Translations under genes and position numbers: made by a program | The notes under the pieces: generated by a model | What the model saw: the letters and a program-made list of their open reading frames with translations, nothing else | Database searches by the model: none | Told to the model about the DNA's origin: nothing | Shown: in pieces, positions 20,767 to 31,303 of the stretch | How positions within the stretch are numbered: position 1 is the first letter of the stretch | How the letters are laid out: each line of letters starts with the position of its first letter | NCBI GenBank assembly: GCA_947505195.1 | Contig: CANNIM010000002.1 | Span: forward strand, 1-43,772 | DNA: 43,772 nucleotides | Origin: Actinomycetota bacterium | GTDB taxonomy: Bacteria; Actinomycetota; Actinomycetes; Nanopelagicales; Nanopelagicaceae | Reading direction: 5' to 3'

Positions 20767-21884
20767 GTAAAGCTTTCCTCGTCCTAGATGATGGAACGGT
20801 ATTTGAAGGAGAAAGTTGGGCTTGTGAGGGCGAAACCTTCGGCGAGGCTGTTTTCTCAACGGGTATGACGGGTTATCAAGAGACGCTAACTGATCCTTCG
20901 TATCACAAACAGGTTGTGATTATGACTGCTCCTCATATTGGGAATACTGGAATGAACTCAAGCGATGAGGAATCGAAAAAAATTTGGGTAGGTGGTTTTG
21001 TAGTAAGAAATCCATCACCAGTTGTAAGTAACTGGCGTTCAGAGCGAACTCTTGAAGATGACTTGATTGCCAATAACGTTGTAGGAATCAAAGGGTTAGA
21101 CACTCGAGCAATCACCAGGCACCTACGAGATCTAGGATCGATGCGGGTGGGAATCTTCTCAAATACGGAGTTAACTCGAGAAGAGATGATTATTAAAGTT
21201 CGAAAGTCCCCGCAGATGGCTGGATCGTTTTTAGCTGATAGCGTCTCAACGCAAGAGCAATATATAGTTCCAGCGATCGGTGAAAAGAAATTCACTGTTG
21301 TAGCGTTGGATTTGGGAATTAAAGCAGCCACTCCAAGGTCAATGTCTGAGCGTGGAATAGAAGTGCATGTGTTACCTGCGACCTCTACGATGATAGAAAT
21401 TGCGTCGCTAAAGCCGGATGGAATCTTTCTCTCAAATGGGCCTGGAGACCCAGCGACAATGGTGGATGCAATCGCGCTAGTGCGGGAAATAATGACGGCC
21501 CGCGTTCCGCTCTTCGGAATATGTTTCGGACATCAAATTATCGGACGTGCCCTCGGTTTTGAAACCTATAAATTGCCTTTTGGCCATCGTGGAATTAATC
21601 AACCAGTAAAGAATCCTAGAAGTGGTGTCGTCGAGATAACTGCGCACAATCACGGATTTGCTGTTGCTGCACCAGTTGAGGGAAATTTCAATACTATTTA
21701 TGGCGCAGGTTTTGTTTCGCATATCTCTTTAAATGATGGGGTAGTGGAAGGTCTTGAATTATTGGAGAGTCCGGTATTTAGCGTTCAGTACCATCCTGAA
21801 GCAGCCGCAGGTCCACATGATGCGAATTATCTCTTCGATCAATTCGTAACGCTGATGGCGAATGCGCGGGTATCAAATGCCTAA
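20763..21884 (+). CDS. carA: Carbamoyl-phosphate synthase small subunit (TTG start)
   Basis: [66 protein letters not shown]. Confidence 0.97.
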   Translation: MSKAFLVLDDGTVFEGESWACEGETFGEAVFSTGMTGYQETLTDPSYHKQVVIMTAPHIGNTGMNSSDEESKKIWVGGFVVRNPSPVVSNWRSERTLEDDLIANNVVGIKGLDTRAITRHLRDLGSMRVGIFSNTELTREEMIIKVRKSPQMAGSFLADSVSTQEQYIVPAIGEKKFTVVALDLGIKAATPRSMSERGIEVHVLPATSTMIEIASLKPDGIFLSNGPGDPATMVDAIALVREIMTARVPLFGICFGHQIIGRALGFETYKLPFGHRGINQPVKNPRSGVVEITAHNHGFAVAAPVEGNFNTIYGAGFVSHISLNDGVVEGLELLESPVFSVQYHPEAAAGPHDANYLFDQFVTLMANARVSNA

Positions 21885-24800
21885 AGATCAATCCATTAAA
21901 AGTGTTCTTGTAATTGGTAGTGGACCTATTGTTATTGGCCAGGCTTGTGAATTTGATTATTCCGGTACCCAAGCTTGCCGAGTTTTACGTAGTGAAGGAA
22001 TTCGAGTAATTTTAATTAATTCCAATCCTGCAACAATAATGACCGATCCAGAGTTTGCGGATGCGACATATATTGAGCCGATCACTGCTGAGATTATCGA
22101 GCAAATAATTATCAAGGAGAAGCCGGATGCGATTCTGGCAACCCTTGGTGGGCAGACGGCGCTGAATGCAGCGATGGAACTTTATGAGCGCGGTTCGTTA
22201 GAACGATTAGGTGTGAAATTGATTGGTGCGGATATTCCAGCAATCAAGCGTGGTGAAGATCGTGAAGTTTTTAAAACGATAGTTGAAAAAATTGGTGGCT
22301 CTTCAGCGAAATCGGTTATTTGTCACACGATGAGTGAATGCATTGCCGGTGCTCAAACTTTGAACTATCCAGTCGTAGTAAGACCTTCGTTCACTATGGG
22401 CGGTCTTGGGTCTGGAATTGCATATGATCAGAGCGATCTAGAGCTAATTGCTGGGGCTGGTTTGCGGCATAGCCCAACTACAGAAGTACTTCTCGAAGAG
22501 TCCATTATCGGCTGGAAAGAATTTGAATTAGAAGTTATGCGTGATCATAAGGATAACGTCGTGATCGTTTGTAGCATTGAAAATATCGACCCAATGGGAG
22601 TTCACACTGGAGATTCAATTACAGTTGCTCCGGCACTTACCTTGACGGATGTTGAGTATCAGAAGCTTCGGGATCTTTCTATTAAAATCATTCGTGAGGT
22701 TGGTGTAGCCACGGGTGGTTGCAATATTCAATTTGCAGTAAACCCAGCTGACGGTCGAATTATCGTTATCGAGATGAATCCACGGGTATCTAGATCTTCA
22801 GCTTTAGCTTCTAAGGCGACTGGATTTCCAATCGCAAAGATCGCTACAAAGTTGGCTATTGGATATGCGCTAGACGAAATCCAGAATGATATTACGAAAT
22901 CTACGCCAGCTTCTTTTGAGCCGACTTTGGATTATATTGTTGTGAAGGTTCCTAGATTTGCTTTCGAAAAATTTCCAGAGGCAGATACTAAATTAACAAC
23001 CACAATGAAGAGCGTTGGTGAAGCGATGGCTATCGGGCGCTCATTTCCCGAAGCGTTACAGAAGGCTCTGCGGTCAGTAGAGAAAAAGGGCACGAGTTTC
23101 CATTGGAATACGGCTGGGGTGAGTAGGGAATATTTGCTCTCCGCAATGGCGATTCCAACCGAACACCGATTGCAACAAATCCAACTTGGACTCTATTTGG
23201 GTGCTAGCGTCGATGAAGTTTTTGCAGCTACTAAAGTTGATCCTTGGTTTCTTGCGCAAATAGTTGCTATCAATGACATAGCCCATCAGATTAAATCGGA
23301 GCCCTCGCTAACCGATCAGTTGTTACGGATTGCTAAGAGCTACGGTTTTTCAGATGCCCAAATATCTGAATTAACCGGTCAAACCCGAGCCGATATCGCG
23401 GCAACACGCTATCGGATTGGATTGCGTCCGGTATTTAAAACTGTTGATACTTGCGCGGCAGAATTTGAAGCGCACACGCCATACCATTATTCAAGTTACG
23501 ATTTAGAGAGCGAAGTTATTTCTCGAACCAAACCCGCAGTTATTATCTTGGGTAGTGGACCAAACCGTATTGGCCAAGGAGTTGAGTTTGACTATTCATG
23601 TGTGCATGCCGCATTCGCGCTTAAGGAGGCGGGGTTCGAAACGATCATGATTAATTGCAATCCAGAGACTGTCTCCACTGATTACGACACTTCGGATCGT
23701 CTTTATTTTGAGCCACTTACACTTGAAGATGTTCTTGAAGTCATTTACGCAGAAGAGTTAGCTGGCCCAGTAATAGGAGTCATTGCTCAACTTGGTGGGC
23801 AAACCCCGCTGGGCTTAGCACGTGGTTTGCAAGATGCAGGTGTAACAATTTTAGGTACCTCACCTGATGCTATTGACTTGGCTGAGGATCGCGGACAATT
23901 TGGCGAGTTGCTTGAAATCAATTCCTTAGATGCGCCAACCTTTGGGATGGCCGATACTTTCGAAGAAGCGGTTGCAATCGCTCATCGAATTACTTACCCA
24001 GTTCTAGTGCGACCTTCATTCGTGCTCGGTGGACGGGGAATGGAAATTGTCTATGATGATGAGTCGCTAGCGGGCTTTATCCAGAAAGCAACAGAGATAA
24101 CACCCAATCATCCGGTGTTGATTGATAAGTTTCTTGATGACGCGATTGAAATAGATGTTGATGCGTTATTTGATGGCGAGGAACTGTATTTGGCTGGAGT
24201 TATGGAGCATATAGAAGAGGCGGGTGTGCATTCAGGTGATTCAGCTTGTGTCTTGCCTAGTTACTCAATTGGAAGTGCGCTGCGTCAAAAGATACGTGGT
24301 GCGACTGAGAAACTTGCTCGCGGCATCGGCGTTCGTGGACTTATTAATATTCAATTTGCGGTTGTTAATAATTCCAGTGACAGTGAAAAGTTGTTCGTAT
24401 TGGAAGCTAATCCACGCGCATCAAGAACCGTGCCATTTGTAAGTAAAGCAACTGGCAATCCACTTGCAAAGTGTGCTGCTCTTATCGCTACTGGAAAAAA
24501 GATTTCAGAACTTAGAGAGCTCGGTTTATTACCAACTTCTGGTGATGGAATTCCAAAGGGAATTTCTGTAAAAGAGGCGGTACTTCCGTGGAATAGATTT
24601 CGAAGAGATGATGGAACTGGAGTTGATTCAGTTCTAGGACCTGAGATGCGTTCAACAGGTGAAGTGATGGGCATCGCAAAAACTTTCGGAGAAGCATATG
24701 CAAAAAGTCAGACCGCAGCGTTTGGAGCACTACCGCTATCAGGATCGGTGTTTCTGTCGCTATCCGAACGGGATAAAAAATCAGCGTTAGAACCGGCGCG

Positions 24801-25158
24801 AACTCTTTCGGAACTGGGTTTCAAGTTATTTACTACCCAAGGGACTTATCAATATTTGCTCGAGAATGGCGTTAGCTCCGAAGTTGTTCGTAAGCATTCA
24901 CAGGGACGAGGAGCAAATGGAGAGTTCACCGCAGTTGATTTAATTACTGAAGGTGTAGTTGGATTAGTAATAAACACTCCGTTGGGTCGTGGAACCAGGT
25001 TTGATGGTTGGATGATTCGCACAGCGGCGATACAACGTGGAGTTCCTTGTATAACGACGATTGCAGGCTTTAAAGCAGCAGTCGCTGGAATTTCTGAGTT
25101 ACAAGGCAAGAGTTTTGGCATTAATTCCATTCAAGAGTGGTTGGCGATAAGCGAATGA
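21877..25158 (+). CDS. carB: Carbamoyl-phosphate synthase large subunit
   Basis: [37 protein letters not shown] and the second-half repeat [29 protein letters not shown]-terminal MGS-like domain. Start set to ATG 21877. Confidence 0.97.
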   Translation: MPKDQSIKSVLVIGSGPIVIGQACEFDYSGTQACRVLRSEGIRVILINSNPATIMTDPEFADATYIEPITAEIIEQIIIKEKPDAILATLGGQTALNAAMELYERGSLERLGVKLIGADIPAIKRGEDREVFKTIVEKIGGSSAKSVICHTMSECIAGAQTLNYPVVVRPSFTMGGLGSGIAYDQSDLELIAGAGLRHSPTTEVLLEESIIGWKEFELEVMRDHKDNVVIVCSIENIDPMGVHTGDSITVAPALTLTDVEYQKLRDLSIKIIREVGVATGGCNIQFAVNPADGRIIVIEMNPRVSRSSALASKATGFPIAKIATKLAIGYALDEIQNDITKSTPASFEPTLDYIVVKVPRFAFEKFPEADTKLTTTMKSVGEAMAIGRSFPEALQKALRSVEKKGTSFHWNTAGVSREYLLSAMAIPTEHRLQQIQLGLYLGASVDEVFAATKVDPWFLAQIVAINDIAHQIKSEPSLTDQLLRIAKSYGFSDAQISELTGQTRADIAATRYRIGLRPVFKTVDTCAAEFEAHTPYHYSSYDLESEVISRTKPAVIILGSGPNRIGQGVEFDYSCVHAAFALKEAGFETIMINCNPETVSTDYDTSDRLYFEPLTLEDVLEVIYAEELAGPVIGVIAQLGGQTPLGLARGLQDAGVTILGTSPDAIDLAEDRGQFGELLEINSLDAPTFGMADTFEEAVAIAHRITYPVLVRPSFVLGGRGMEIVYDDESLAGFIQKATEITPNHPVLIDKFLDDAIEIDVDALFDGEELYLAGVMEHIEEAGVHSGDSACVLPSYSIGSALRQKIRGATEKLARGIGVRGLINIQFAVVNNSSDSEKLFVLEANPRASRTVPFVSKATGNPLAKCAALIATGKKISELRELGLLPTSGDGIPKGISVKEAVLPWNRFRRDDGTGVDSVLGPEMRSTGEVMGIAKTFGEAYAKSQTAAFGALPLSGSVFLSLSERDKKSALEPARTLSELGFKLFTTQGTYQYLLENGVSSEVVRKHSQGRGANGEFTAVDLITEGVVGLVINTPLGRGTRFDGWMIRTAAIQRGVPCITTIAGFKAAVAGISELQGKSFGINSIQEWLAISE

Positions 25159-26012
25159 TGGGGATAAATAAGAACGCTAGCCAGGTTATTGCTGAAATTG
25201 TGAGCAACAAGAAGGTTGGCGCTTATCACCACATGGTTTTTGCAGTGGGGGAGTTAGCTAAATTTGCGAAGCCGGGAAACTTTGTTGCGATTGCGGTTGG
25301 CGGTGAAAGCAGCTCAATGGTTTTACGTCGAGCTTTCGCTATTTATCGCGCCTTTGACCGAGGTACCAACGGTGGACTCTTAGAGATTGTTGTTGCGCCA
25401 CATGGTGCAGGAAGTACTTGGCTCACTAATCAAAGCGTGGGCTTCAAGGTTGATTTGATTGCACCGCTCGGCACTGCATTTGGTATTCCAACAGAACCTA
25501 TTCGCGCACTTCTTGTCGGTGGCGGTTATGGCAGCGCCCCCCTCTTCGGCTTATCTGAAGTATTGAAGAACCGTGGATGTCGTGTCGACATGGTTTTGGG
25601 TGCAAGTACGGCGATGAAGATCTATGCGCCGTTAGATGGAAAGCGCTCAGTGAGCAGCTTGACCATCACCACGGAAGATGGAACAACGGGGATCACTGGG
25701 AAGGTAACGGATGTCCTACCTGGAATTATCGAAACAAATCAGATAGATATTATTTATTCCTGCGGACCAATGGGAATGTTGGAAGCGATAAATCAGATTG
25801 CAGCAGAATTAGGTGTTGTGCACCAATGCGCGGTTGAGGAAGCAATGGCTTGCGGGATTGGTGTTTGTATGACTTGCGTGTTGCCTATTAGGGGCGAGGA
25901 TGGTGAAATTCGTATGGTGCGCTCGTGCATCGATGGACCAGTTGTTGATGGTTCCAGCGTGATTTGGGGTTCTAAGCGTCAGATCCCCGAAGGAACATGG
26001 GGAGCGAATTGA
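25155..26012 (+). CDS. pyrK: Dihydroorotate dehydrogenase electron-transfer subunit (PyrK-like)
   Basis: FAD/NAD-binding architecture, [17 protein letters not shown], and Cys cluster [18 protein letters not shown]; directly precedes pyrD. Confidence 0.9.
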   Translation: MMGINKNASQVIAEIVSNKKVGAYHHMVFAVGELAKFAKPGNFVAIAVGGESSSMVLRRAFAIYRAFDRGTNGGLLEIVVAPHGAGSTWLTNQSVGFKVDLIAPLGTAFGIPTEPIRALLVGGGYGSAPLFGLSEVLKNRGCRVDMVLGASTAMKIYAPLDGKRSVSSLTITTEDGTTGITGKVTDVLPGIIETNQIDIIYSCGPMGMLEAINQIAAELGVVHQCAVEEAMACGIGVCMTCVLPIRGEDGEIRMVRSCIDGPVVDGSSVIWGSKRQIPEGTWGAN

Positions 26013-26947
26013 TGTTTAATTTCCGCACGAGTTTGGGGCAGGCCGAGTTCGAAAATCCAATATTTACAGCAAGCGGTTGCGCAGGCTCTGGAAAAGAATT
26101 AGCTCAGTTCTTCGACCTTACTGAACTTGGGGCTGTAGTTACGAAGTCAATAATGCTTAAGGCGAGATCTGGCAGAGCCACTCCAAGAATGGCAGAAACT
26201 CCAAGTGGCATGCTTAACTCAATTGGTTTACAAGGACCAGGGATCGATTTGTTTTTAGAGAAAGATATTCCTTGGTTGCGCGAGCAAGGTGCACGAATAG
26301 TTGTGAGTATCGCAGGCGAGAGCGTTGAAGATTACGCAATTCTTGCGCGCAAATTACGAGCAGTGCAAGGGATCTCTGCTTTGGAAGTAAACATCTCGTG
26401 CCCCAATGTTGAAAATCGTGGGCAAGTTTTCGCCTGCCAACCGGCCACTGCAAGAGCAGCGATCGAAGCCGTGCGAAGAAATATTGGCGGTGATCTTCCG
26501 ATTATCGCGAAGTTAACACCGGATGTTACGAGCATCGTCGAGATAGCGGAAGAAGTTGTGGCCGCTGGTGCTGATGCTCTTGCGTTAATCAATACCGTTC
26601 TCGGAATGGTCATAGATATCAACACGATGCGTCCGAAGTTAGCCGGAAAAACTGGTGGACTATCTGGGCCAGCGATTAGACCAATCGCAGTAAGGGCGAT
26701 TTATCAAGTGCACGAAGCGCTGCCAAATGTAAAAATTCTTGGAATGGGTGGAGTTGCATCTGGTCGAGACGCGCTCGAACTCATTCTCGCAGGAGCTTCG
26801 GCGGTATCAGTAGGAACCGCAACATTTGGTAACCCAACTGCGGTAATTAAAATTAAGGAAGAATTGCAGAATGAATTGATTGCTCATGGATTTGATTCGC
26901 TTCGAGAAGCGGTTGGCTATGCACATCGGAAGGAGGTAAACCTATGA
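26012..26947 (+). CDS. pyrD: Dihydroorotate dehydrogenase (class 1B-like)
   Basis: FENPIFTASGCAGSGKELAQF, NSIGLQGPGID, EVNISCPNVENRG, IIAKLTPDVT, GGLSGPAIRPIAVRAIY, GMGGVASGRDALELILAGASAVSVGTA. Confidence 0.94.
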   Translation: MFNFRTSLGQAEFENPIFTASGCAGSGKELAQFFDLTELGAVVTKSIMLKARSGRATPRMAETPSGMLNSIGLQGPGIDLFLEKDIPWLREQGARIVVSIAGESVEDYAILARKLRAVQGISALEVNISCPNVENRGQVFACQPATARAAIEAVRRNIGGDLPIIAKLTPDVTSIVEIAEEVVAAGADALALINTVLGMVIDINTMRPKLAGKTGGLSGPAIRPIAVRAIYQVHEALPNVKILGMGGVASGRDALELILAGASAVSVGTATFGNPTAVIKIKEELQNELIAHGFDSLREAVGYAHRKEVNL

Positions 26948-27645
26948 GCGCTAAGTCGCCGATAATTTTGGCTCTCGATACCCAAGATTTAGATACAGCC
27001 AAGAATTGGATCTCTGCAACAAATTCGTCAATCTCGATTTACAAAATTGGCTTGGAATTTTTCCTGAAGTTCGGCACAAAGGGGCTAAATGATTTGAAAA
27101 GCTCCGGAGAATTTCAGGTGTTCTTAGATTTGAAACTTCATGACATCCCAAATACCGTCGCAGGGGCTGTCGCTTCGGTCAAGGATTCAGGACCAAAGTT
27201 TCTCACTGTTCACGCGAGTGGTGGCACCGAAATGATTCGAGCCGCTAGTAGCGCCGCTCCACAAGTTTCTATTACCGCCGTAACAATTCTGACCTCACTT
27301 TCAGATGAAGATGTATCAGGAATCGGTTATGCAAAGGGAGCAAAAGAGAGTGCTATCGGACTAGCCCTCTTGGCTAAAAATAGCGGTGCACGTTCCATTG
27401 TTTGTTCACCATTTGAAGCGCGCGAAATCCGAAACGCTGTGGGCCCTGAGATTGAAATAATTACTCCAGGAGTGCGACCAGCGGGTGAAGATCAAGGGGA
27501 TCAGAAGCGAACCATGAACCCTGTTGAAGCAATCGCTGAGGGTGCAAACTATTTGGTGATTGGTAGACCGATTACGGATTTAGCAAAGATATCTTTAACG
27601 CAAATGAGTGATGGTGCTGCAAGGATTTTGGATAGTCTGAAATAA
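26944..27645 (+). CDS. pyrF: Orotidine 5'-phosphate decarboxylase
   Basis: ILALDTQDLDTAKNWI, FLDLKLHDIPNTVAGA, TVHASGG, ITPGVRPAGEDQGDQKR, YLVIGRPIT. Confidence 0.96.
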   Translation: MSAKSPIILALDTQDLDTAKNWISATNSSISIYKIGLEFFLKFGTKGLNDLKSSGEFQVFLDLKLHDIPNTVAGAVASVKDSGPKFLTVHASGGTEMIRAASSAAPQVSITAVTILTSLSDEDVSGIGYAKGAKESAIGLALLAKNSGARSIVCSPFEAREIRNAVGPEIEIITPGVRPAGEDQGDQKRTMNPVEAIAEGANYLVIGRPITDLAKISLTQMSDGAARILDSLK

Positions 27646-27648
27646 CAA

Positions 27649-28539
27649 ATGGGAAATAGACCACCTGATCTCTCCCCGCAAGAGCGAAAAGCGGCTGGTG
27701 AGAAAGCAGTTGCATCTAGACGTGAACGTGCTGAGATTAAGGCCGCGCTCACGAGCGGTGAGATTGGAATTTTTGAAGCCATAAATGATGGTAGGCAATC
27801 GATCCAAAGGATGCGCGTTAGTGAATTACTCGATGCCGCTCCGGGAATCGGCCCGCGTCGGGCGTTCACGATTATGTCGAAGGCAGGGATATCAGATACC
27901 CGTAGAATTGGCGGCTTAGGAAGACATCAATTGCAGAGATTAAGAAGTGAGATGATCTTGAATAAAGTTCCAGTAAACCAAGGCGCGCTAATTGTTATGT
28001 CTGGTCCTGGTGGGGTTGGCAAGAGCACTATTACTGCGCATCTTCGAAATCATCCAGCGGTATGGGTAAGTACGTCCGTTACTACTCGTGAACCCCGTGA
28101 AAATGAACGTGATGGACACGATTACCATTTCATTACCGAAGAAAAATTTGATCAGTTGATAGCGAACAATGAATTTCTTGAATGGGCCCAATTTGCAGGT
28201 GCTAGGTATGGAACCCTTAAGGGCGCCGTTGAAAGCGCCCGTAATTTGGGAAAACATGTATTGCTTGAAATCGAGATAGCGGGAGCAAGACAGATAAGAA
28301 GGGCTGAACCCGAAGCGCTTCTAGTATTTATCTCGCCACCTTCCTGGGAAGATCTGGTTGAACGCTTAACCAGCAGAGGAACTGACTCAATTGAACGCAG
28401 GGCTGCGCGATTAGCACTGGCTGAGGAAGAGATGGCTTGTGCGGGGGAGTTCGATGAGGTCCTGATAAATCACCAGGTCGAGGAAGTGGCCTTAGCACTG
28501 CTATCCTTAGCGGCTTCACGAGCCAATCGGCTCAGGTAA
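27649..28539 (+). CDS. gmk: mIHF-guanylate kinase fusion: N-terminal actinobacterial integration host factor domain plus C-terminal Gmk
   Basis: N-terminal about 100 aa LSPQERKAAGEKAVASRRERAEIKAALTSGE...MRVSELLDAAPGIGPRRAFTIMSKAGISDTRRIGGLGRHQLQRL matches mIHF; then IVMSGPGGVGKSTI, SVTTREPRENERDGHDYHFI, EFLEWAQFAGARYGT of guanylate kinase, in one uninterrupted ORF. Confidence 0.9.
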   Translation: MGNRPPDLSPQERKAAGEKAVASRRERAEIKAALTSGEIGIFEAINDGRQSIQRMRVSELLDAAPGIGPRRAFTIMSKAGISDTRRIGGLGRHQLQRLRSEMILNKVPVNQGALIVMSGPGGVGKSTITAHLRNHPAVWVSTSVTTREPRENERDGHDYHFITEEKFDQLIANNEFLEWAQFAGARYGTLKGAVESARNLGKHVLLEIEIAGARQIRRAEPEALLVFISPPSWEDLVERLTSRGTDSIERRAARLALAEEEMACAGEFDEVLINHQVEEVALALLSLAASRANRLR

Positions 28540-28598
28540 AGACAAATAAGAATTGCACCAAATCGTTTAGTTTCGTATGAATTAGAGGAAGGCTCGTT

Positions 28599-28877
28599 AT
28601 GACAACCATGGATGGAATCACAAACCCACCGATTGATAATTTATTAGAGGCCGCCGGTTCAAAATACAGCCTGGTTCTTTATGCGGCTAAGCGCGCACGT
28701 CAGATCAATGCTTACTACTCACAACTTGGCGAAGGTCTTCTGGAATATGTAGGGCCTCTAGTTGACACATATGTTCATGAGAAGCCACTTTCTATTGCAC
28801 TTCGTGAAATTAACGAAGGTCTACTCACAATTGAAAATCTTGAGCCAGTTGCTCCTGAAGCAGTAGTTGCTGAATAA
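28599..28877 (+). CDS. rpoZ: RNA polymerase omega subunit
   Basis: [50 protein letters not shown]; position between gmk and coaBC. Confidence 0.93.
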   Translation: MTTMDGITNPPIDNLLEAAGSKYSLVLYAAKRARQINAYYSQLGEGLLEYVGPLVDTYVHEKPLSIALREINEGLLTIENLEPVAPEAVVAE

Positions 28878-28908
28878 ATCTTAATTTTTTAGATAACCAA
28901 TTATTACG

Positions 28909-30099
28909 ATGACACTCTTGGGTCGTGAATTAATCCTAGGAGTCGGCGGTGGGATATCTGCATACAAATCGGCAGAGTTATTACGACGCCTTCAAGATAT
29001 TGGCTTCGGAGTTACAGTAATCCCAACGCGAGCTAGTCTTAATTTTGTAGGAACCGCTACTTGGGAAGCGCTATCCGGTCGTCCAGTAACTGAGAATCTT
29101 TGGAATAATGTTCATGAAGTTCCACATATAAGAGCAGCCCGAAGCGCTAATTTGATTGTTGTTGCTCCTGCCACGGCCGATTTATTGGCAAAGGTGGCCG
29201 CTGGTTTAGCCGATGATTTCTTAACAAATGTATTGAGTGCAACAACTTCGCCGGTGGTCTTTGTTCCTGCGATGCATCCAGAGATGTGGGCTAATCCCGC
29301 AACTATGAAGAACGTTGCTGTACTTCGTGAGCGTGGGTATTTAGTTATCGAGCCAGATGAAGGACGCATGACAGGGGATGATTTTGGAATCGGTCGCTAT
29401 CCAGAAGTAAATCGAATAATTTCGGAGCTCTCTACCTATGCCGAACTCAAATCCGATCTCTTGGGCAAGAAAATTCTCGTTACTGCAGGTGGAACTCGCG
29501 AAGCAATCGACCCGGTTCGTTATATCGGTAACCATTCAAGCGGTAAGCAAGGTTATGCAATTGCCAAAGCAGCTCGTAATCGAGGAGCTCAAGTAGTACT
29601 TATTTCGGCAAATTCAAACTTGCCTGATCTAGCGGGCATAGAAACAATATCCGTTACTTCAACGTTGCAGATGCAGGAAGCCCTCAACTCACGTTTCCCA
29701 GAATGCGATTTATTTTTCATGGCTGCTGCGGTTGCCGATGCACGTCCGATTGAAGTAGCTTCGGAGAAATTAAAGAAGGGTAGCTTCAACCGGATAGAAT
29801 TGGAAACTAATCCGGATTTAATTTTTGAGTTATCTAAATCGCGTCGTTCATCACAAATTCTTATTGCATTTGCAGCCGAAACCGGGGAGATGGATATCGC
29901 TGCGGCGAAAATCAAAATGAGCAGTAAAGGCGCTGACTTGCTCTTTTTAAATGATGTAAGCAACGGTTCTATATTTGGATCTGATAAAACAGCAGGAATA
30001 TTGATCGATAGCAATGGCGCTGTCTTGGAATGTGCACAACAAGAGAAGGACACGCTAGCTGATCTGTTACTAGATCAAGCTCTTACTAAGTTAGGGTAA
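28909..30099 (+). CDS. coaBC: Bifunctional phosphopantothenoylcysteine decarboxylase / phosphopantothenate-cysteine ligase
   Basis: [85 protein letters not shown]. Confidence 0.96.
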   Translation: MTLLGRELILGVGGGISAYKSAELLRRLQDIGFGVTVIPTRASLNFVGTATWEALSGRPVTENLWNNVHEVPHIRAARSANLIVVAPATADLLAKVAAGLADDFLTNVLSATTSPVVFVPAMHPEMWANPATMKNVAVLRERGYLVIEPDEGRMTGDDFGIGRYPEVNRIISELSTYAELKSDLLGKKILVTAGGTREAIDPVRYIGNHSSGKQGYAIAKAARNRGAQVVLISANSNLPDLAGIETISVTSTLQMQEALNSRFPECDLFFMAAAVADARPIEVASEKLKKGSFNRIELETNPDLIFELSKSRRSSQILIAFAAETGEMDIAAAKIKMSSKGADLLFLNDVSNGSIFGSDKTAGILIDSNGAVLECAQQEKDTLADLLLDQALTKLG

Positions 30100-30103
30100 A
30101 CCA

Positions 30104-31297
30104 ATGACCAAACGTCTCTTCACCTCAGAATCAGTCACCGAAGGCCATCCAGATAAGATGGCAGATCAAATTTCAGATGCGATCCTCGATTCATTACTTT
30201 CGCAAGACGTTAAGAGTCGTGTGGCTGTTGAGACCCTTATTACAACAGGCCAAGTTCATGTTGCTGGTGAAGTTACCACCGACGGTTACGCCGATGTCAT
30301 GTCGATAGTTAGAGATACCGTTCTTAGTATTGGTTATGACTCTTCAGAAAAAGGTTTTGACGGAAACTCCTGCGGTGTTTCACTCTCAATTGGGCAACAA
30401 TCAAGTGATATTGCACAAGGTGTGGATTCTGCGCTCGAGAAAAGAATTTCATCATCTTCCGATCCATTAGATCTACAGGGCGCTGGCGATCAAGGGCTGA
30501 TGTTTGGTTATGCCTGCGATGACACCCCTGAATTGATGCCGTTACCGATTTCTATGGCTCATAAACTTGCACTACAACTTTCAAAAGTTCGTAAATCAGG
30601 TGAGGTTGATTATCTCCGCCCAGATGGCAAGACTCAAGTAACAATTGAATATGCTGGCGATAAGGCAGTAGCGCTAAATACTGTTGTGATTTCCACTCAG
30701 CACGCCCCTCACGTCGATCTTGAAAAAACGCTAGCTCCCGAGCTGAAGAGATTGGTAATTGATCCAATAATTTCAGGGCTAAATATCGATACTTCAGATG
30801 TGCGAATATTAATTAATCCAACGGGACGTTTTGTTATCGGTGGCCCGATGGGAGATGCTGGACTTACAGGGCGCAAAATCATCGTTGATACATATGGTGG
30901 CATGGCTCGGCATGGTGGTGGTGCATTTTCAGGCAAGGACCCATCCAAAGTTGATCGTAGCGCCGCATATGCAATGCGCTGGATAGCCAAGAACGTCGTT
31001 GCCGCTGGATTAGCAACTCGTTGTGAAGTTCAAGTTGCTTATGCAATTGGTAAAGCACAACCAGTGGGTCTTTTTGTTGAAACCTTTGGTACAGAAACAA
31101 TTGCCACAGCGAAGATTGCAGATGCAGTTATGGCCACGTTTGATCTTCGACCAGCTGCGATTATCCGCGATTTGGATTTGTTGCGCCCAATATATGCAGA
31201 GACTGCTTCATATGGACATTTTGGTCGTGAACTTCCGAACTTCACTTGGGAGCGAACAGATCGAGCAGCTGCACTCAAAGAAGCGGCATCTAGGTAA
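30104..31297 (+). CDS. metK: S-adenosylmethionine synthetase
   Basis: [78 protein letters not shown]. Confidence 0.98.
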   Translation: MTKRLFTSESVTEGHPDKMADQISDAILDSLLSQDVKSRVAVETLITTGQVHVAGEVTTDGYADVMSIVRDTVLSIGYDSSEKGFDGNSCGVSLSIGQQSSDIAQGVDSALEKRISSSSDPLDLQGAGDQGLMFGYACDDTPELMPLPISMAHKLALQLSKVRKSGEVDYLRPDGKTQVTIEYAGDKAVALNTVVISTQHAPHVDLEKTLAPELKRLVIDPIISGLNIDTSDVRILINPTGRFVIGGPMGDAGLTGRKIIVDTYGGMARHGGGAFSGKDPSKVDRSAAYAMRWIAKNVVAAGLATRCEVQVAYAIGKAQPVGLFVETFGTETIATAKIADAVMATFDLRPAAIIRDLDLLRPIYAETASYGHFGRELPNFTWERTDRAAALKEAASR

Positions 31298-31303
31298 ATG
31301 TAG

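Noticed and set aside
21877-25158. Internal duplication in carB (GSGPIVIGQ...FDYSG and GSGPNRIGQ...FDYSC)
   Set aside because: This is the canonical two-half structure of carbamoyl-phosphate synthase, not a recent repeat.
28553-28581. TTGCAC-17-TATGAA as an rpoZ promoter
   Set aside because: Spacing is good but matches to consensus are only partial (about 3/6 and 4/6); not enough to list as a feature.
29589-30053. 154-aa minus-strand ORF inside coaBC
   Set aside because: Shadow ORF of a well-supported gene; no family resemblance.
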